From: JBFKQC01 sp041627895
GTDB taxonomy: Bacteria; Pseudomonadota; Alphaproteobacteria; Rhodobacterales; Rhodobacteraceae
Direction of reading: 5' to 3'
DNA length: 53,314 bases
NCBI GenBank assembly: GCA_041627895.1
Contig: JBFKQC010000020.1
Location: forward strand, 1-53,314
The translations under genes were made by a program, and so were the position numbers. Every line of letters starts with the position of its first letter. The stretch's first letter is position 1. Below are positions 40,307-49,265 of the stretch, piece after piece. Under the pieces are notes generated by a model. It was not told the origin of the DNA. It saw only the letters and a program-made list of their open reading frames with translations, and ran no database searches.

Positions 40307-41182
40307 TCATGTTCTGACAAGATCGCTCAGATACTTGCCATATCTCGTCTTGGCGAAGATGTCCGCCCGCGCGCGCAGCGCGTCGGCGTCGATCCAGCCC
40401 TTCTGAAAGGCGATCTCGTCGGGGCTGCCGGTCTGCATGCCCTGGCGCGCCTCGAGCGTGCGCACGAAGTTGCCCGCGTCCAGAAGCGAGCCGTGCGTGC
40501 CGGTGTCCAGCCAGGCATAGCCGCGGCCCATGCGCTGCACGTCCAGAAGCCCCTCGTGCAGGTACATCTCCAGAAGGCTCGTGATCTCCAGCTCGCCCCG
40601 CGCCGAGGGCCGGACCCGGGCCGCGCGCGCCGGCGCGTCGCCGTCGAGAAAGTAAAGCCCGGTCACGGCGTAGTTCGAGGGCGGCTTCGCGGGCTTCTCG
40701 ATGATCTCGCGCACCCGGCCCGCGGCGTCGAAGGCCACCACGCCGTAGCGGTCCGGATCGGCCACGTGATAGCCGAAGACGGTGCCGCCGGTCTCGCGCG
40801 CGTCGGCCGAGGCCAGAAGCTCGGGCAGGCCGTGGCCGAAGAAGATGTTGTCGCCGAGGATCATCGCCGAGGGCGCGCCCGCGAGGAAGTCCTCGGCCAG
40901 AAGATAGGCCTGCGCCAGCCCGTCCGGCGAGGGCTGCCGAACATAGGTGAACGCCACGCCCCATTGCCCGCCGTCGCCCAGCAGCCGGCGGAACTGGTCC
41001 TGGTCCTCGGGGGTGGTGATGATCGCGATCTCGCGGATGCCGGCCAGCATCAGCACCGAGAGCGGGTAATAGATCATCGGCTTGTCGTAGATCGGCAGAA
41101 GCTGCTTCGACACGCCCATGGTGATCGGGTACAGCCGGGTTCCGGTGCCGCCGGCCAGCACGATGCCCTTGCGTGCGCTCAT
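40307..41182 (-). CDS. rmlA: Glucose-1-phosphate thymidylyltransferase RmlA
   Basis: 291 residues from the ATG at 41182, coupled to rmlD as ATGA. It makes dTDP-glucose from glucose-1-phosphate and dTTP. The nucleotidyltransferase signature is GIVLAGGTGTRLYPITMGVS, followed by KQLLPIYDKPMIYYPLSVLM, PSPDGLAQAYLLAEDF, AMILGDNIFFGHGLPE and EIIEKPAKPPSNYAVTGLYF, all as in RmlA. The length is standard. It opens the dTDP-rhamnose and dTDP-amino-sugar branches used on this plasmid. Confidence 0.96.
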   Translation of the reverse strand: MSARKGIVLAGGTGTRLYPITMGVSKQLLPIYDKPMIYYPLSVLMLAGIREIAIITTPEDQDQFRRLLGDGGQWGVAFTYVRQPSPDGLAQAYLLAEDFLAGAPSAMILGDNIFFGHGLPELLASADARETGGTVFGYHVADPDRYGVVAFDAAGRVREIIEKPAKPPSNYAVTGLYFLDGDAPARAARVRPSARGELEITSLLEMYLHEGLLDVQRMGRGYAWLDTGTHGSLLDAGNFVRTLEARQGMQTGSPDEIAFQKGWIDADALRARADIFAKTRYGKYLSDLVRT

Positions 41183-42045
41183 GCCCGCGCCTCCTTCAGT
41201 TCGGCCAGGACCGCGGCCAGGCTTTGCCGCCAGTCCGGGCGCGGAATGCCGAAATGCGTCTCTGTTGCGCTGCAATCGAGCCTGGAATTCGCGGGCCGCG
41301 CCGCCGGGGTCGGATACTCCGCGCTGGGGATGCCGGTCACCGTCACCGTGCGCCCCGCCTGCGCGAAGATCTCGCGGGCGAACCCGGCCCAGCTGACATC
41401 CGGCGCGCCGGCGAAGTGGTAGATGCCGCTTCGCCCCCGGCCCTCGTGGAACGCCCGCGCCATGGTCCAGAGCGCGTCCGCGATATCCGCCGCCGCCGTG
41501 GGCCCGCCGGTCTGGTCGGCGACGACGTCCAGCCGGTCGCGGGTCGCGGCAAGCCTGAGCATGGTCTTCACGAAATTCGCGCCATGGGCGGAAAACACCC
41601 AGCTTGTGCGCAGGATCGCATGATCCCCCCCTGCCCCGGCGACGCCCGCCTCTCCCGCCAGCTTCGACCGGCCGTAGGCGCCGAGCGGCCCGGTGGGCGC
41701 CTCCGGCGTCCAGGGGGCCGTGCCGCCGCCGTCGAAGACGTAGTCGGTCGAGACGTGCAGGAACGGCACGCCCTTTTCCGCCGCCGCGCGCGCCATCGCC
41801 GCCGGCGCCGCCCCGTTGACCACGGTCGCAAGCCGCTCCTCGTCCTCGGCGCGGTCCACCGCCGTGTAGGCGGCGGCGTTGATCACGGCGTCGGCCGCCC
41901 GCGCCGCCAGCGCCGCGGCGCAGGCGGCAGGGTCGGCAAGATCCGCCTGGTCCCGCCCGAGCGCCGTGATCACGACATCCCCGGGCGCCCGGCGCGCGAT
42001 CTCGCGGGCGACCTGCCCGGTCCTGCCGAAGACCAGGACCCTCAC
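41179..42045 (-). CDS. rmlD: dTDP-4-dehydrorhamnose reductase RmlD
   Basis: 288 residues from a GTG at 42045 that overlaps the rmlB stop as GTGA. It performs the last, NADPH-dependent step to dTDP-L-rhamnose. Features are VLVFGRTGQVAREIA, DAVINAAAYTAVDRAEDEE, FLHVSTDYVFDGGG and the YGRSKLAGE active site. The length fits the family. It lies in the order rmlC, rmlB, rmlD, rmlA. Confidence 0.95.
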   Translation of the reverse strand: MRVLVFGRTGQVAREIARRAPGDVVITALGRDQADLADPAACAAALAARAADAVINAAAYTAVDRAEDEERLATVVNGAAPAAMARAAAEKGVPFLHVSTDYVFDGGGTAPWTPEAPTGPLGAYGRSKLAGEAGVAGAGGDHAILRTSWVFSAHGANFVKTMLRLAATRDRLDVVADQTGGPTAAADIADALWTMARAFHEGRGRSGIYHFAGAPDVSWAGFAREIFAQAGRTVTVTGIPSAEYPTPAARPANSRLDCSATETHFGIPRPDWRQSLAAVLAELKEARA

Positions 42046-43082
42046 GACGCCTTCCCCAACCGGCGCCCCACGCCCGCGCGGCCCTGAAGCGCCCGCCACC
42101 AGGCCTCGTTGCCGAGATACCAGTCGACGGTCCGCCGAAGCCCTTCTTCCAGCGTGACCGACGGCCGCCAGCCCAGTTCGCCGCGGATGCGGCCGGGGTC
42201 GATGGCATAGCGCAGATCGTGTCCGGGGCGGTCCTCGACAAAGGCGATCTGCGCGGCATAGGGCCTGTCCTTCGGGCGCATCTCGTCGAGGATCGCACAG
42301 ATCTTTTCCACCAGGTCGATGTTGCGCGCCTCGTTTTCGCCGCCGATGTTATAGCTGCGCCCGACCCGGCCGCGCTCCAGCACCAGCAGAAGCGCGTCGG
42401 CGTGATCCTCGACGTAAAGCCAGTCGCGCACGTTCTCGCCCCGCCCGTAGACCGGGATCGCCTCGCCCGCCAGCGCCTTCAGGATCACCACGGGCACCAG
42501 CTTTTCCGGGAAATGGTAGGGTCCGTAATTGTTCGAGCAATTCGTGATCACAACCGGCAGGCCATAGGTCTCGTGCCAGGCCCGCGCCAGGTGGTCCGAG
42601 GCCGCTTTCGAGGCAGAATAGGGACTGTTCGGGGCGTAAGGCGTGTCCTCGGTGAAGGCGCCCGCCGGCCCCAGCGAGCCATAGACCTCGTCGGTCGAGA
42701 TGTGGTGGAAGCGGAACGCCTCGGGCCGGCCCGCGGCGACCCAGTGGCCGCGCGCGGCCTCCAGCAGGTTGTAGGTGCCGGTGACGTTGGTCTCGATGAA
42801 GGCGCCGGGGCCGTCGATCGAGCGGTCGACATGGGATTCCGCGGCGAGATGCATCACAGCGTCGGGCCTGTGATCACGGAAAATCCGGTCCAGCGCGGCG
42901 CGGTCGCGGATATCGGCGTGCTCGAAGGCATAGGCCGGGTGATCGGCGACCGGGGCCACGTTGTCGAGACAGGCGGCATAGGTCAGCGCGTCGAGGTTCA
43001 CCACCTCGTGCCCGCGCGCGACGGCCAGCCGCACCACCGCCGAGCCGATGAACCCCGCGCCGCCGGTGACCAGGATCTTCAT
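42042..43082 (-). CDS. rmlB: dTDP-glucose 4,6-dehydratase RmlB
   Basis: 346 residues from the ATG at 43082. An extended SDR: ILVTGGAGFIGSAVVRLAV, HLAAESHVDRSIDGP, FHHISTDEVYGSLG and the YSASKAASDHLARAW active site. It converts dTDP-glucose to dTDP-4-keto-6-deoxyglucose, the branch point for rhamnose (RmlC/RmlD) and for amino sugars (WecE-type enzymes here). 144 bases separate it from rmlC, a larger gap than elsewhere in the operon. Confidence 0.96.
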   Translation of the reverse strand: MKILVTGGAGFIGSAVVRLAVARGHEVVNLDALTYAACLDNVAPVADHPAYAFEHADIRDRAALDRIFRDHRPDAVMHLAAESHVDRSIDGPGAFIETNVTGTYNLLEAARGHWVAAGRPEAFRFHHISTDEVYGSLGPAGAFTEDTPYAPNSPYSASKAASDHLARAWHETYGLPVVITNCSNNYGPYHFPEKLVPVVILKALAGEAIPVYGRGENVRDWLYVEDHADALLLVLERGRVGRSYNIGGENEARNIDLVEKICAILDEMRPKDRPYAAQIAFVEDRPGHDLRYAIDPGRIRGELGWRPSVTLEEGLRRTVDWYLGNEAWWRALQGRAGVGRRLGKAS

Positions 43083-43226
43083 GACGCCTCCGGACGCGTG
43101 GCGCCCCCGCGCCGCGCAAGGTTGCGGCCGAAGGCATGCGGGACGTCGCGGCCGGTCGGCGTGGGGTCGATCATCGGGGCGCCCTTTCGAATGCCGTGAT
43201 GGCAGGGAATATGTGCGCGACGCGTG

Positions 43227-43796
43227 TCATGCCGATTCCCCGCCGTCCCAGACGAAGGGGCTGTCGAACGCCGAAAGCGGCACCGCGGCGGCGTCCTTTT
43301 CGCTCAGGACCGGCTCGGTTCCGCCCAGATCCCAGGCGATGCCGCAGCTGTCCCAGCGCACCGCGCCGTCGGCCTGCGGATCGTAGTAATCGCTGCACTT
43401 GTAGATGATCTCGGTCTCCGGCTCGCGGGTGACGAACCCGTGCAGGAACCCCGCCGGGATCATCAATTGCCGGCCGTTCTCGTAGGACAGCTCGACACCG
43501 ACCCAGGCCCCGTACGTGGGCGCGCCCTTGCGGATATCGACGGCGACGTCGAAAAGCCGCCCGCGCCCGCAGCGCACCAGCTTTCCCTGGGCGTGCGGCG
43601 GCGCCTGGTAGTGCAGGCCGCGCAGCGTGCCCCGGGCGGACGACATCGAGTGGTTGTCCTGCACGAAGTCATAATCCAGCCCGGCCGCCGCCATGACCCG
43701 CCTGTTCCAGCTTTCGCTGAAAAAGCCGCGCGCGTCGCCGAAGCGCTTCGGCGTCAGGATCAGAACGCCGGGCAGTTTCGTGGTCTCGATCTGCAT
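43227..43796 (-). CDS. rmlC: dTDP-4-dehydrorhamnose 3,5-epimerase RmlC
   Basis: 189 residues from the ATG at 43796. The cupin fold carries LILTPKRFGDARGFFSESWN, FVQDNHSMSSARGTLRGLHY, QAPPHAQGKLVRC, GRLFDVAVDIRKGAPTYGAW and MIPAGFLHGFVT, including the catalytic His and Tyr contexts of RmlC. It epimerises C3 and C5 of the 4-keto intermediate. It starts five bases after the manC stop. Confidence 0.95.
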   Translation of the reverse strand: MQIETTKLPGVLILTPKRFGDARGFFSESWNRRVMAAAGLDYDFVQDNHSMSSARGTLRGLHYQAPPHAQGKLVRCGRGRLFDVAVDIRKGAPTYGAWVGVELSYENGRQLMIPAGFLHGFVTREPETEIIYKCSDYYDPQADGAVRWDSCGIAWDLGGTEPVLSEKDAAAVPLSAFDSPFVWDGGESA

Positions 43797-43801
43797 CGCC
43801 C

Positions 43802-45220
43802 TCACTCGCGTGCGTAGACGTCCTCGTAGCGCACGATGTCGTCCTCGCCCAGATAGGTTCCGGTCTGCACCTCGATCAGCACCATGTCGACCTTGCCGGG
43901 ATTCTCCATCCGGTGCACCGCGCCCAGCGGCACATAGACCGACTGGTTCTCGCTGATCAGCTTCACCTCGTCGCCGATCGTCACCCGGGCCGTGCCCTCG
44001 ACCACGATCCAGTGCTCGGCCCGGTGGTGGTGCGATTGCAGGCTCAGCACGCCGCCCGGATGCACCACGATGCGCTTGACCTGAAAGCGGTCGCCGATCA
44101 CCAGGCTTTCGAACCAGCCCCAGGGGCGGTGATCCTTGGGAAAGGCCTCGGCCTGGGTCGCGCCCTTCGCCTTCAGCGCGGCGACCGCCTTCTTGACGTC
44201 CTGCGCGCGGCCGGCATCGGCGACCAGCACCGCGTCGGGCATCGCCACCGCGACGATCCCGTCCAGCCCGATGCCGACCAGTTCCAGCCCCGCCGATTCC
44301 GAGCGCAGCAGCGTGTCGCGGCAAGCGATCGCCTGCGCGTTGCCCGAGGTCGCCACGCCGTCGCCGCCCTTCGCCGCCTCGCGCCAGACCGCCTGCCAGT
44401 CACCCAAGTCGGACCAGCCGGCCGAGAACGGCACCACGGACAGGTTCCCGGCCCGCTCCATCACCGCGTAGTCGATCGAGATATCCTCGGCCCCGCCCCA
44501 TGGGTCGGGCGCGAGCCGCAGAAAGCCCAGGTCGGCGCGCGCGCCGTCCAGCGCCGCCTGCACCGGGGCGAGCATCCCCGGCGCGTGGGTCCCGAACGCG
44601 TCGAGGATCGCGCGGACCGAGAACAGGAAGATGCCTGCATTCCACAGGAATCGACCCTGATCCAGCATGATTTGCGCATTTTCCGCATCCGGCTTCTCGA
44701 CGAAGCGCACCAGATCCAGCGCCGCGCCGCCAGCCCCGGGCGCGGCGTCAAGCTCCAGCCAGCCATAGCCGGTCTCGGCATGGGTCGGCGTGATCCCGAA
44801 GGTCACCAGCCGGCCGGCGCGCGCCGCCCCCGCCCCGGCCTCGAGCGCGGCGCGGAACGCCGCGGCGTCGGGGATCACGTGGTCCGAGGGCGCGACCAGC
44901 ATCAGCGCGTCGGGGTCGGCCGCCGCCAGCCACAGCGCCGCGGCCAGCACCGCGGGCGCGGTGTTGCGGCCCTCGGGCTCGATCAGCACCGCGCCGGGGT
45001 CGATGCCGGCCTCGCCGAGCTGCTCGGTGACGATGAAGCGGAAATCGGCATTGGTCAGCACCAGCGGCGGCGCGAATCCCGCGCCCGTCAGCCGCCTGGC
45101 CGAGGCCTGAAACAGGCTGTCGTCGCCCAGAAGCCGCGCGAACTGCTTGGGATAGGACTTGCGCGACAGCGGCCAGAGCCGGGTGCCGGAGCCGCCGCAG
45201 AGAAGAACCGGGGTGATCAT
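43802..45220 (-). CDS. manC: Bifunctional mannose-1-phosphate guanylyltransferase / mannose-6-phosphate isomerase
   Basis: 472 residues from the ATG at 45220; an upstream ATG at 45274 is possible but adds an unrelated stretch. The N-terminal guanylyltransferase is VLLCGGSGTRLWPLSRKSYP, then KQFARLLGDDSLFQ, VAPSDHVIPD, GYGWLELD and FVEKPD. The C-terminal cupin (type II phosphomannose isomerase) is RPWGWFESLV, HHHRAEHWIVVEGTARV and NQSVYVPLGAVHRMENPG. It makes GDP-mannose. No phosphomannomutase is on the plasmid. Confidence 0.94.
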   Translation of the reverse strand: MITPVLLCGGSGTRLWPLSRKSYPKQFARLLGDDSLFQASARRLTGAGFAPPLVLTNADFRFIVTEQLGEAGIDPGAVLIEPEGRNTAPAVLAAALWLAAADPDALMLVAPSDHVIPDAAAFRAALEAGAGAARAGRLVTFGITPTHAETGYGWLELDAAPGAGGAALDLVRFVEKPDAENAQIMLDQGRFLWNAGIFLFSVRAILDAFGTHAPGMLAPVQAALDGARADLGFLRLAPDPWGGAEDISIDYAVMERAGNLSVVPFSAGWSDLGDWQAVWREAAKGGDGVATSGNAQAIACRDTLLRSESAGLELVGIGLDGIVAVAMPDAVLVADAGRAQDVKKAVAALKAKGATQAEAFPKDHRPWGWFESLVIGDRFQVKRIVVHPGGVLSLQSHHHRAEHWIVVEGTARVTIGDEVKLISENQSVYVPLGAVHRMENPGKVDMVLIEVQTGTYLGEDDIVRYEDVYARE

Positions 45221-45306
45221 CGGCAAGGCCCCCAAGACCGATACGTCGTCGCGCTGGCTCTCGGTATCTTGCATTGCGCCCCGGGGGACAAGCCTCGGCC
45301 CCGAGA

Positions 45307-46068
45307 TTATCCGATCGCGAAATCCGGCGCCGGCGAGGACAGCAGGATGCCGCGCGCGTCGGGGCCGGTGTTCATCAGCAGGTCGATCGCGGCCATGTGC
45401 GGCTGAAATCCCGGCCGGCGCTGCGGATAGACCGGGTGGCGGTAGTCCTGGAACACCACCTCGATGCCGAAGCGCGCGAACAGCGCGGTGTCGATATAGT
45501 CCCGCGCCCGCGCGCCGACATAGAACAGCCCGGCCCCCTGTTGCCGGCAGATCTCGACCAGTCGCATGTTGCGCCGCGCCACCGCCGGGTCTTCCGCGGC
45601 CCGGTCGAACCGGCCAACGAAGCCCGGATCGCTGGGGATGTCCGACGACAGCACCACCCCGGGCGCGATCCCGAACCCGGCACAGAGCGCCCGGATCAGC
45701 GCCAGGTCGAGATCGGCAAGCCGGGTCCAGCCGCGCCGCAGGATATCCTCCAGAACGCCGTGGCAGGGCTCGAAATGGGGCGCCGCGCGGTAGGTCTGCT
45801 CGATCGAGCCCAGATGCTTGGCGACCCAGCGGTGCCGGTTGTCGATCTCGATCTCGCGGATCGGGGTGCCGAGCGGCGCGCGCCGGACCGGCACCGTCAG
45901 CCAGATCGGGCCGTTGGCACCGGGGATCCGGTTGCGGTTGCGCCAGTCCTGCCGGGTGTACTGCACATCGTCGTAAACCACGAAGCGGTCGGTCCGGGCG
46001 ATCTGCTCGAAATAGCCGAGCCAGGGCAGATAGACGGGCTGGATGATGGCGATGGTCTTGGCGGGCAT
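45307..46068 (-). CDS. WbqC-like family protein
   Basis: 253 residues from the ATG at 46068, preceded by GAAGG. The opening IAIIQPVYLPWLGYFEQIAR with FVVYDDVQYTRQDWRNRNRI is the hallmark of WbqC proteins. WLTVPVRRAPLGTPI and the later FQPHMAAIDLLMNTGPDA complete the pattern. WbqC proteins are common in O-antigen and polysaccharide loci; their chemistry is not settled. It is the first gene of the operon running to 38008, so the promoter lies in the 115 bases shared with the divergent operon starting at 46184. Confidence 0.9.
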   Translation of the reverse strand: MPAKTIAIIQPVYLPWLGYFEQIARTDRFVVYDDVQYTRQDWRNRNRIPGANGPIWLTVPVRRAPLGTPIREIEIDNRHRWVAKHLGSIEQTYRAAPHFEPCHGVLEDILRRGWTRLADLDLALIRALCAGFGIAPGVVLSSDIPSDPGFVGRFDRAAEDPAVARRNMRLVEICRQQGAGLFYVGARARDYIDTALFARFGIEVVFQDYRHPVYPQRRPGFQPHMAAIDLLMNTGPDARGILLSSPAPDFAIG

Positions 46069-46183
46069 TGGCCCTTCTAATCGCATCGCGCGGCCCGCCT
46101 CAATCACCGCCGCCATCGCGGTCTGGACTTTTGCGCGCGCGGTCCGCATGCAGGGCTAAGACAGGGGCCCTGGGGAAGAACGC

Positions 46184-47128
46184 ATGCCGACCGGAGAGAG
46201 AGAGCCGGACTATTCCGTCATCGTCCCGGTCTATCAAAGCGCCGGCAGCGTGGCCGAACTTGTGGCGCGGCTGATCCGGCTGTTCGACGAGACGCTGCGG
46301 GAAAGCTTCGAGATCCTGCTGATAGACGACGGTTCGGACAACCCCGAGACCTGGCCGACCCTGGCCCGGCTGGCGGCAGAGGACCCACGGGTGCGCGCCT
46401 TCCGGCTGATGCGCAACTACGGCAAGCCGGCCGCGGTGCTCTGCGGCCTGACCCAGTTTGCCGGCAACTGGGCCATCACCATCGACGACGACCTGCAGCA
46501 GGCACCCGAGGACATCGCGGCGCTGATCGCGCATCGCGATCACGACGTGGTCGTGGCGGCTTATGCCGGCACCAAGCGGCACGGCCCGCTGATGAACGCC
46601 GCGAGCCGGATCAAGGCGCTGTTCGACGCCCATGTGCTGCGGCTGCCGCTGCGGATGACGCCGCTCAAGCTGATCCGGCGGCCGGTGGTGGACCGGATGC
46701 TGGCGATGCGCGCGGTGCGGCCCTACATCCCGGCGCTGCTGGCGCACGTGACCTCGGATTTCGTCGCGGTGCCGCTGCCGCATCACCCCAGCAAGGCCGG
46801 GAAGAGCCGCTACAATTTCTACCGGCGCCTGCGCCAGTTCTCCAACCTGATCATCTCGAACTCGGGCTTCTTCGCCCGGGTCTGGGCCGTGATCGGGTCG
46901 ATTCTGTGCCTGGCCGGCCTGGCCCTGGCGCTGGGGCTCGCGGCGGCGTGGCTGGCCGGCGGCGCACCCGGCTTCGGCGGCGTCCTCTTGGCCGCGCTGT
47001 TCGCGGTCGGCGGCATGATCCTGATGGCGCTCGGCGTGATGGGCGAATACCTGATCCGGCTGGTCGAGCTGACCAGCGACCGGCCGCCCTTCGTGATCCG
47101 CGAGACCGCCCGCGCGGACCGCGGGTAG
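46184..47128 (+). CDS. ArnC/DPM1-like membrane glycosyltransferase (GT2)
   Basis: 314 residues; the ATG at 46184 follows GGGGAAG. GT2 blocks SVIVPVYQSAGSVAELVARL, ILLIDDGSDNP, NYGKPAAVLCGL and AITIDDDLQQAPEDI match enzymes that put a sugar on polyprenyl phosphate. Two C-terminal membrane segments (VWAVIGSILCLAGLALALGL and FGGVLLAALFAVGGMILMAL), then GEYLIRLVELTSDRPPFVIR, are the signature tail of the ArnC/GtrB group. It probably makes undecaprenyl-phosphate sugar for transfer on the outer face. It starts the plus-strand operon 46184-53040. Confidence 0.9.
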   Translation: MPTGEREPDYSVIVPVYQSAGSVAELVARLIRLFDETLRESFEILLIDDGSDNPETWPTLARLAAEDPRVRAFRLMRNYGKPAAVLCGLTQFAGNWAITIDDDLQQAPEDIAALIAHRDHDVVVAAYAGTKRHGPLMNAASRIKALFDAHVLRLPLRMTPLKLIRRPVVDRMLAMRAVRPYIPALLAHVTSDFVAVPLPHHPSKAGKSRYNFYRRLRQFSNLIISNSGFFARVWAVIGSILCLAGLALALGLAAAWLAGGAPGFGGVLLAALFAVGGMILMALGVMGEYLIRLVELTSDRPPFVIRETARADRG

Positions 47129-47132
47129 CCCG

Positions 47133-49265
47133 GTGCGCCGCGCGCCCGATCTGTTCGTCACCGGCGCGGCCCGGTCGGGCACCTCGCTCCTGGACAAGCT
47201 CTTGTCGGCGCATCCCGAAATCGAGGTTCTGTCGCAGCCCCTGCCCCGGCTCTACGTCGCGGCCAAGCGCCGGTTTCTCGGCGCGCCGCCCGGCGCGGCC
47301 GAACCGGCATTTCCGCTGAACGATCTTTTCGGCGCGAACTTCCGCCCGCCCTCGGATTTCACCGCCTGGCTCGACGCCGCACGGTTCGAGCCGGACTGGC
47401 TGGCCGGGGTGCTGCGCGCCATGGCGGGCTTTGCCGGGCAGTACGTGCAGGCCGGGGCCGCGCCCGAGGCGCTGGCCGGCGACGCGCCCGCGGCGCTGGC
47501 GCCCTTCGTCGCGCGCTATCTCGAGGCGCTGGCGGCGGGCGCGGCGGTGCTCGGCTGCAAGGAGGCCTATGCCGAGGAATTCGTGCCGTATTTCCTGCGA
47601 TCGGGCAGCCGCGTGCTGATCGTGCTGCGCGACCCGCGCGACCTTGCCGCCTCGGTCTTCGCCGGGACCGGGCCCGACCATGCCGGTGCCGGGCTGCCGC
47701 TGCTGTTCGTGCTCAGGCAATGGCGCAAGAGCGTGGCCTTCGCGCTGGAGCATGCCGGCGATCCGCGCCTGCGGATGCTGCGTTACGAGGATCTCGTCGC
47801 CGACCCGGACGCGCAGATGGCCGGCATCGCCACCTGGCTCGGCCTCGCCGCGTTTCCCGCCGGCCTCGCCCGGCGCCGGCTGGCCGACCGGGGGGGCGGC
47901 GCCTGGGCGTCGAATTCCTCGCACCGCCCGGTCGAACGCGTGTCGCGGGCGAGCCTCGGCACCGGGCGGGCGCTGCTGCCGGGCGCGCTGATCCGCGCGA
48001 TCGAGACACTCTGCGCGCCCGAGATGCGCGCGCTCGGCTACGATTCCGGCGAACCGGCCGCGGCCGCGGCGCGCGACGCGGTGCTGGCCGCCGCGTCCGA
48101 GCCCTGCCCCGCCCCGCGCGCCGCGCTGGCCGGCGAGGCCTGGGGCGCGGCGGCGCTGGCACCGGAACGCGACCGGCTGGCCGCGCTCGAGGCCGGGCGG
48201 TTCGTGCCCGCGCTGCATCTGTCCGAACCTGCGTTCCGGGTGCTGGCGCGGCCGGCGGCGGCCCGATGCCGGCCGCCGGTCCTGGGCGGGCGCGCCGCGG
48301 CGCTGATCCACGACCTGGCGCGCGGGGCCCGGCCCGGCGCCTTCCTGGTGCCCGCCAACATCTGCGCCGAGGTGGTGCTGGCGCTGGCCAGGGCCGGGCG
48401 CGCGGTGGATTATGTCGATCTCGATCCCGAGACGCTGGCGATGGATGCCGGGGCGGCGCTGGCCGCGGTGCGCGCCGTGCCGGGGCGGATTGCCGGGGTG
48501 ATCCACGCCCGCACCTACGGCGCGATGTTCGACGCCTCGGACTTCTTCGCGGCGCTCCGGGCGGCGGACCCGGCGATCCTGATCGTCGACGACCGCTGCG
48601 CCTGCCGTCCCAAAATCGACCCTGATCCGCCCGAATCCGCCGGAGTCGATGCGATCCTCCATTCCACCGGCTACGGCAAGTACGCCGATCTCGGCGGCGG
48701 CGGATACGCCTTTCTCGCCCCCGGCGTCGCCTGCCCGCGCCATGCCCTGCGTTTCGATCCGGATCACGCCGCGGCCGTCGCCGCGGCGCTGAGGGCGCCC
48801 GAAGGCACCACCGCGGAAACCGTCGCATCGCGCTGGCCCGACTGGCTGGAGACCCGCGTCAGCTTCGGCTCGTGGCCCGCGCTGCGCGCCGCGCTCGCGG
48901 CCGAGCGCCATCGGATCGACGCGCAGAAGGCCCGGATCGACGCGGTCTACCGCGCTGCGATCCCGCGCGGGGCCTGGCTGGGCGAGGCGTTCAATGCCTG
49001 GCGGTTCTGTATCGCGGTGCCGGACAAGGCGGCGCTGCTCGAGGCGGTCTTCGCCGCCGGCGGCTTTGCCAGCGGCCATTACCGGCCGGCCGCCGAGGTC
49101 CTCGGCGGGCGCGCCGCCGCGCCGGTGGCCGCCGCGCTGCATGCCCGGGTCGTCAACCTCTTCAACGATGCCCACATCACGCCGGAAACCGCCCGGACCG
49201 TGGCCGAGGCGGTGCGCCGGCACCTGGCCGGACGCGCCGCGCGACCCAGAGAGGACGCATCGTGA
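47133..49265 (+). CDS. Fusion protein: sulfotransferase domain + DegT-like aminotransferase domain
   Basis: 710 residues from a GTG at 47133, four bases after the previous stop. Residues 1 to about 300 are a sulfotransferase: P-loop VTGAARSGTSLLDKLLSAHP and 3'-phosphate box VLRDPRDLAASVFAG, with a WLGL-type C-terminal region. From about 345 the chain becomes a type I PLP fold: ALHLSEPAFRVLARPAAARC, VPANICAEVVLALARAG, VDYVDLDPETLAMDAGAALA, HARTYGAMFDASDFFAALR, ILIVDDRCACRP (Asp486/487) and STGYGKYADLGGGGYAFL with a lysine at 516 where DegT enzymes bind PLP. The frame is open with no stop between the halves. The Cys-rich segment after the Asp is unusual. Sulfation and amination of one sugar by one protein is an attractive but unproven idea. 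Confidence 0.82.
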   Translation: MRRAPDLFVTGAARSGTSLLDKLLSAHPEIEVLSQPLPRLYVAAKRRFLGAPPGAAEPAFPLNDLFGANFRPPSDFTAWLDAARFEPDWLAGVLRAMAGFAGQYVQAGAAPEALAGDAPAALAPFVARYLEALAAGAAVLGCKEAYAEEFVPYFLRSGSRVLIVLRDPRDLAASVFAGTGPDHAGAGLPLLFVLRQWRKSVAFALEHAGDPRLRMLRYEDLVADPDAQMAGIATWLGLAAFPAGLARRRLADRGGGAWASNSSHRPVERVSRASLGTGRALLPGALIRAIETLCAPEMRALGYDSGEPAAAAARDAVLAAASEPCPAPRAALAGEAWGAAALAPERDRLAALEAGRFVPALHLSEPAFRVLARPAAARCRPPVLGGRAAALIHDLARGARPGAFLVPANICAEVVLALARAGRAVDYVDLDPETLAMDAGAALAAVRAVPGRIAGVIHARTYGAMFDASDFFAALRAADPAILIVDDRCACRPKIDPDPPESAGVDAILHSTGYGKYADLGGGGYAFLAPGVACPRHALRFDPDHAAAVAAALRAPEGTTAETVASRWPDWLETRVSFGSWPALRAALAAERHRIDAQKARIDAVYRAAIPRGAWLGEAFNAWRFCIAVPDKAALLEAVFAAGGFASGHYRPAAEVLGGRAAAPVAAALHARVVNLFNDAHITPETARTVAEAVRRHLAGRAARPREDAS

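Noticed and set aside
43171..43230. Tiny frame MTRVAHIFPAITAFERAPR starting at the rmlC stop
   Set aside because: The ATGA overlap is suggestive, but 19 codons with no similarity are not enough. It may be a gene remnant in the 144-base rmlC-rmlB gap.
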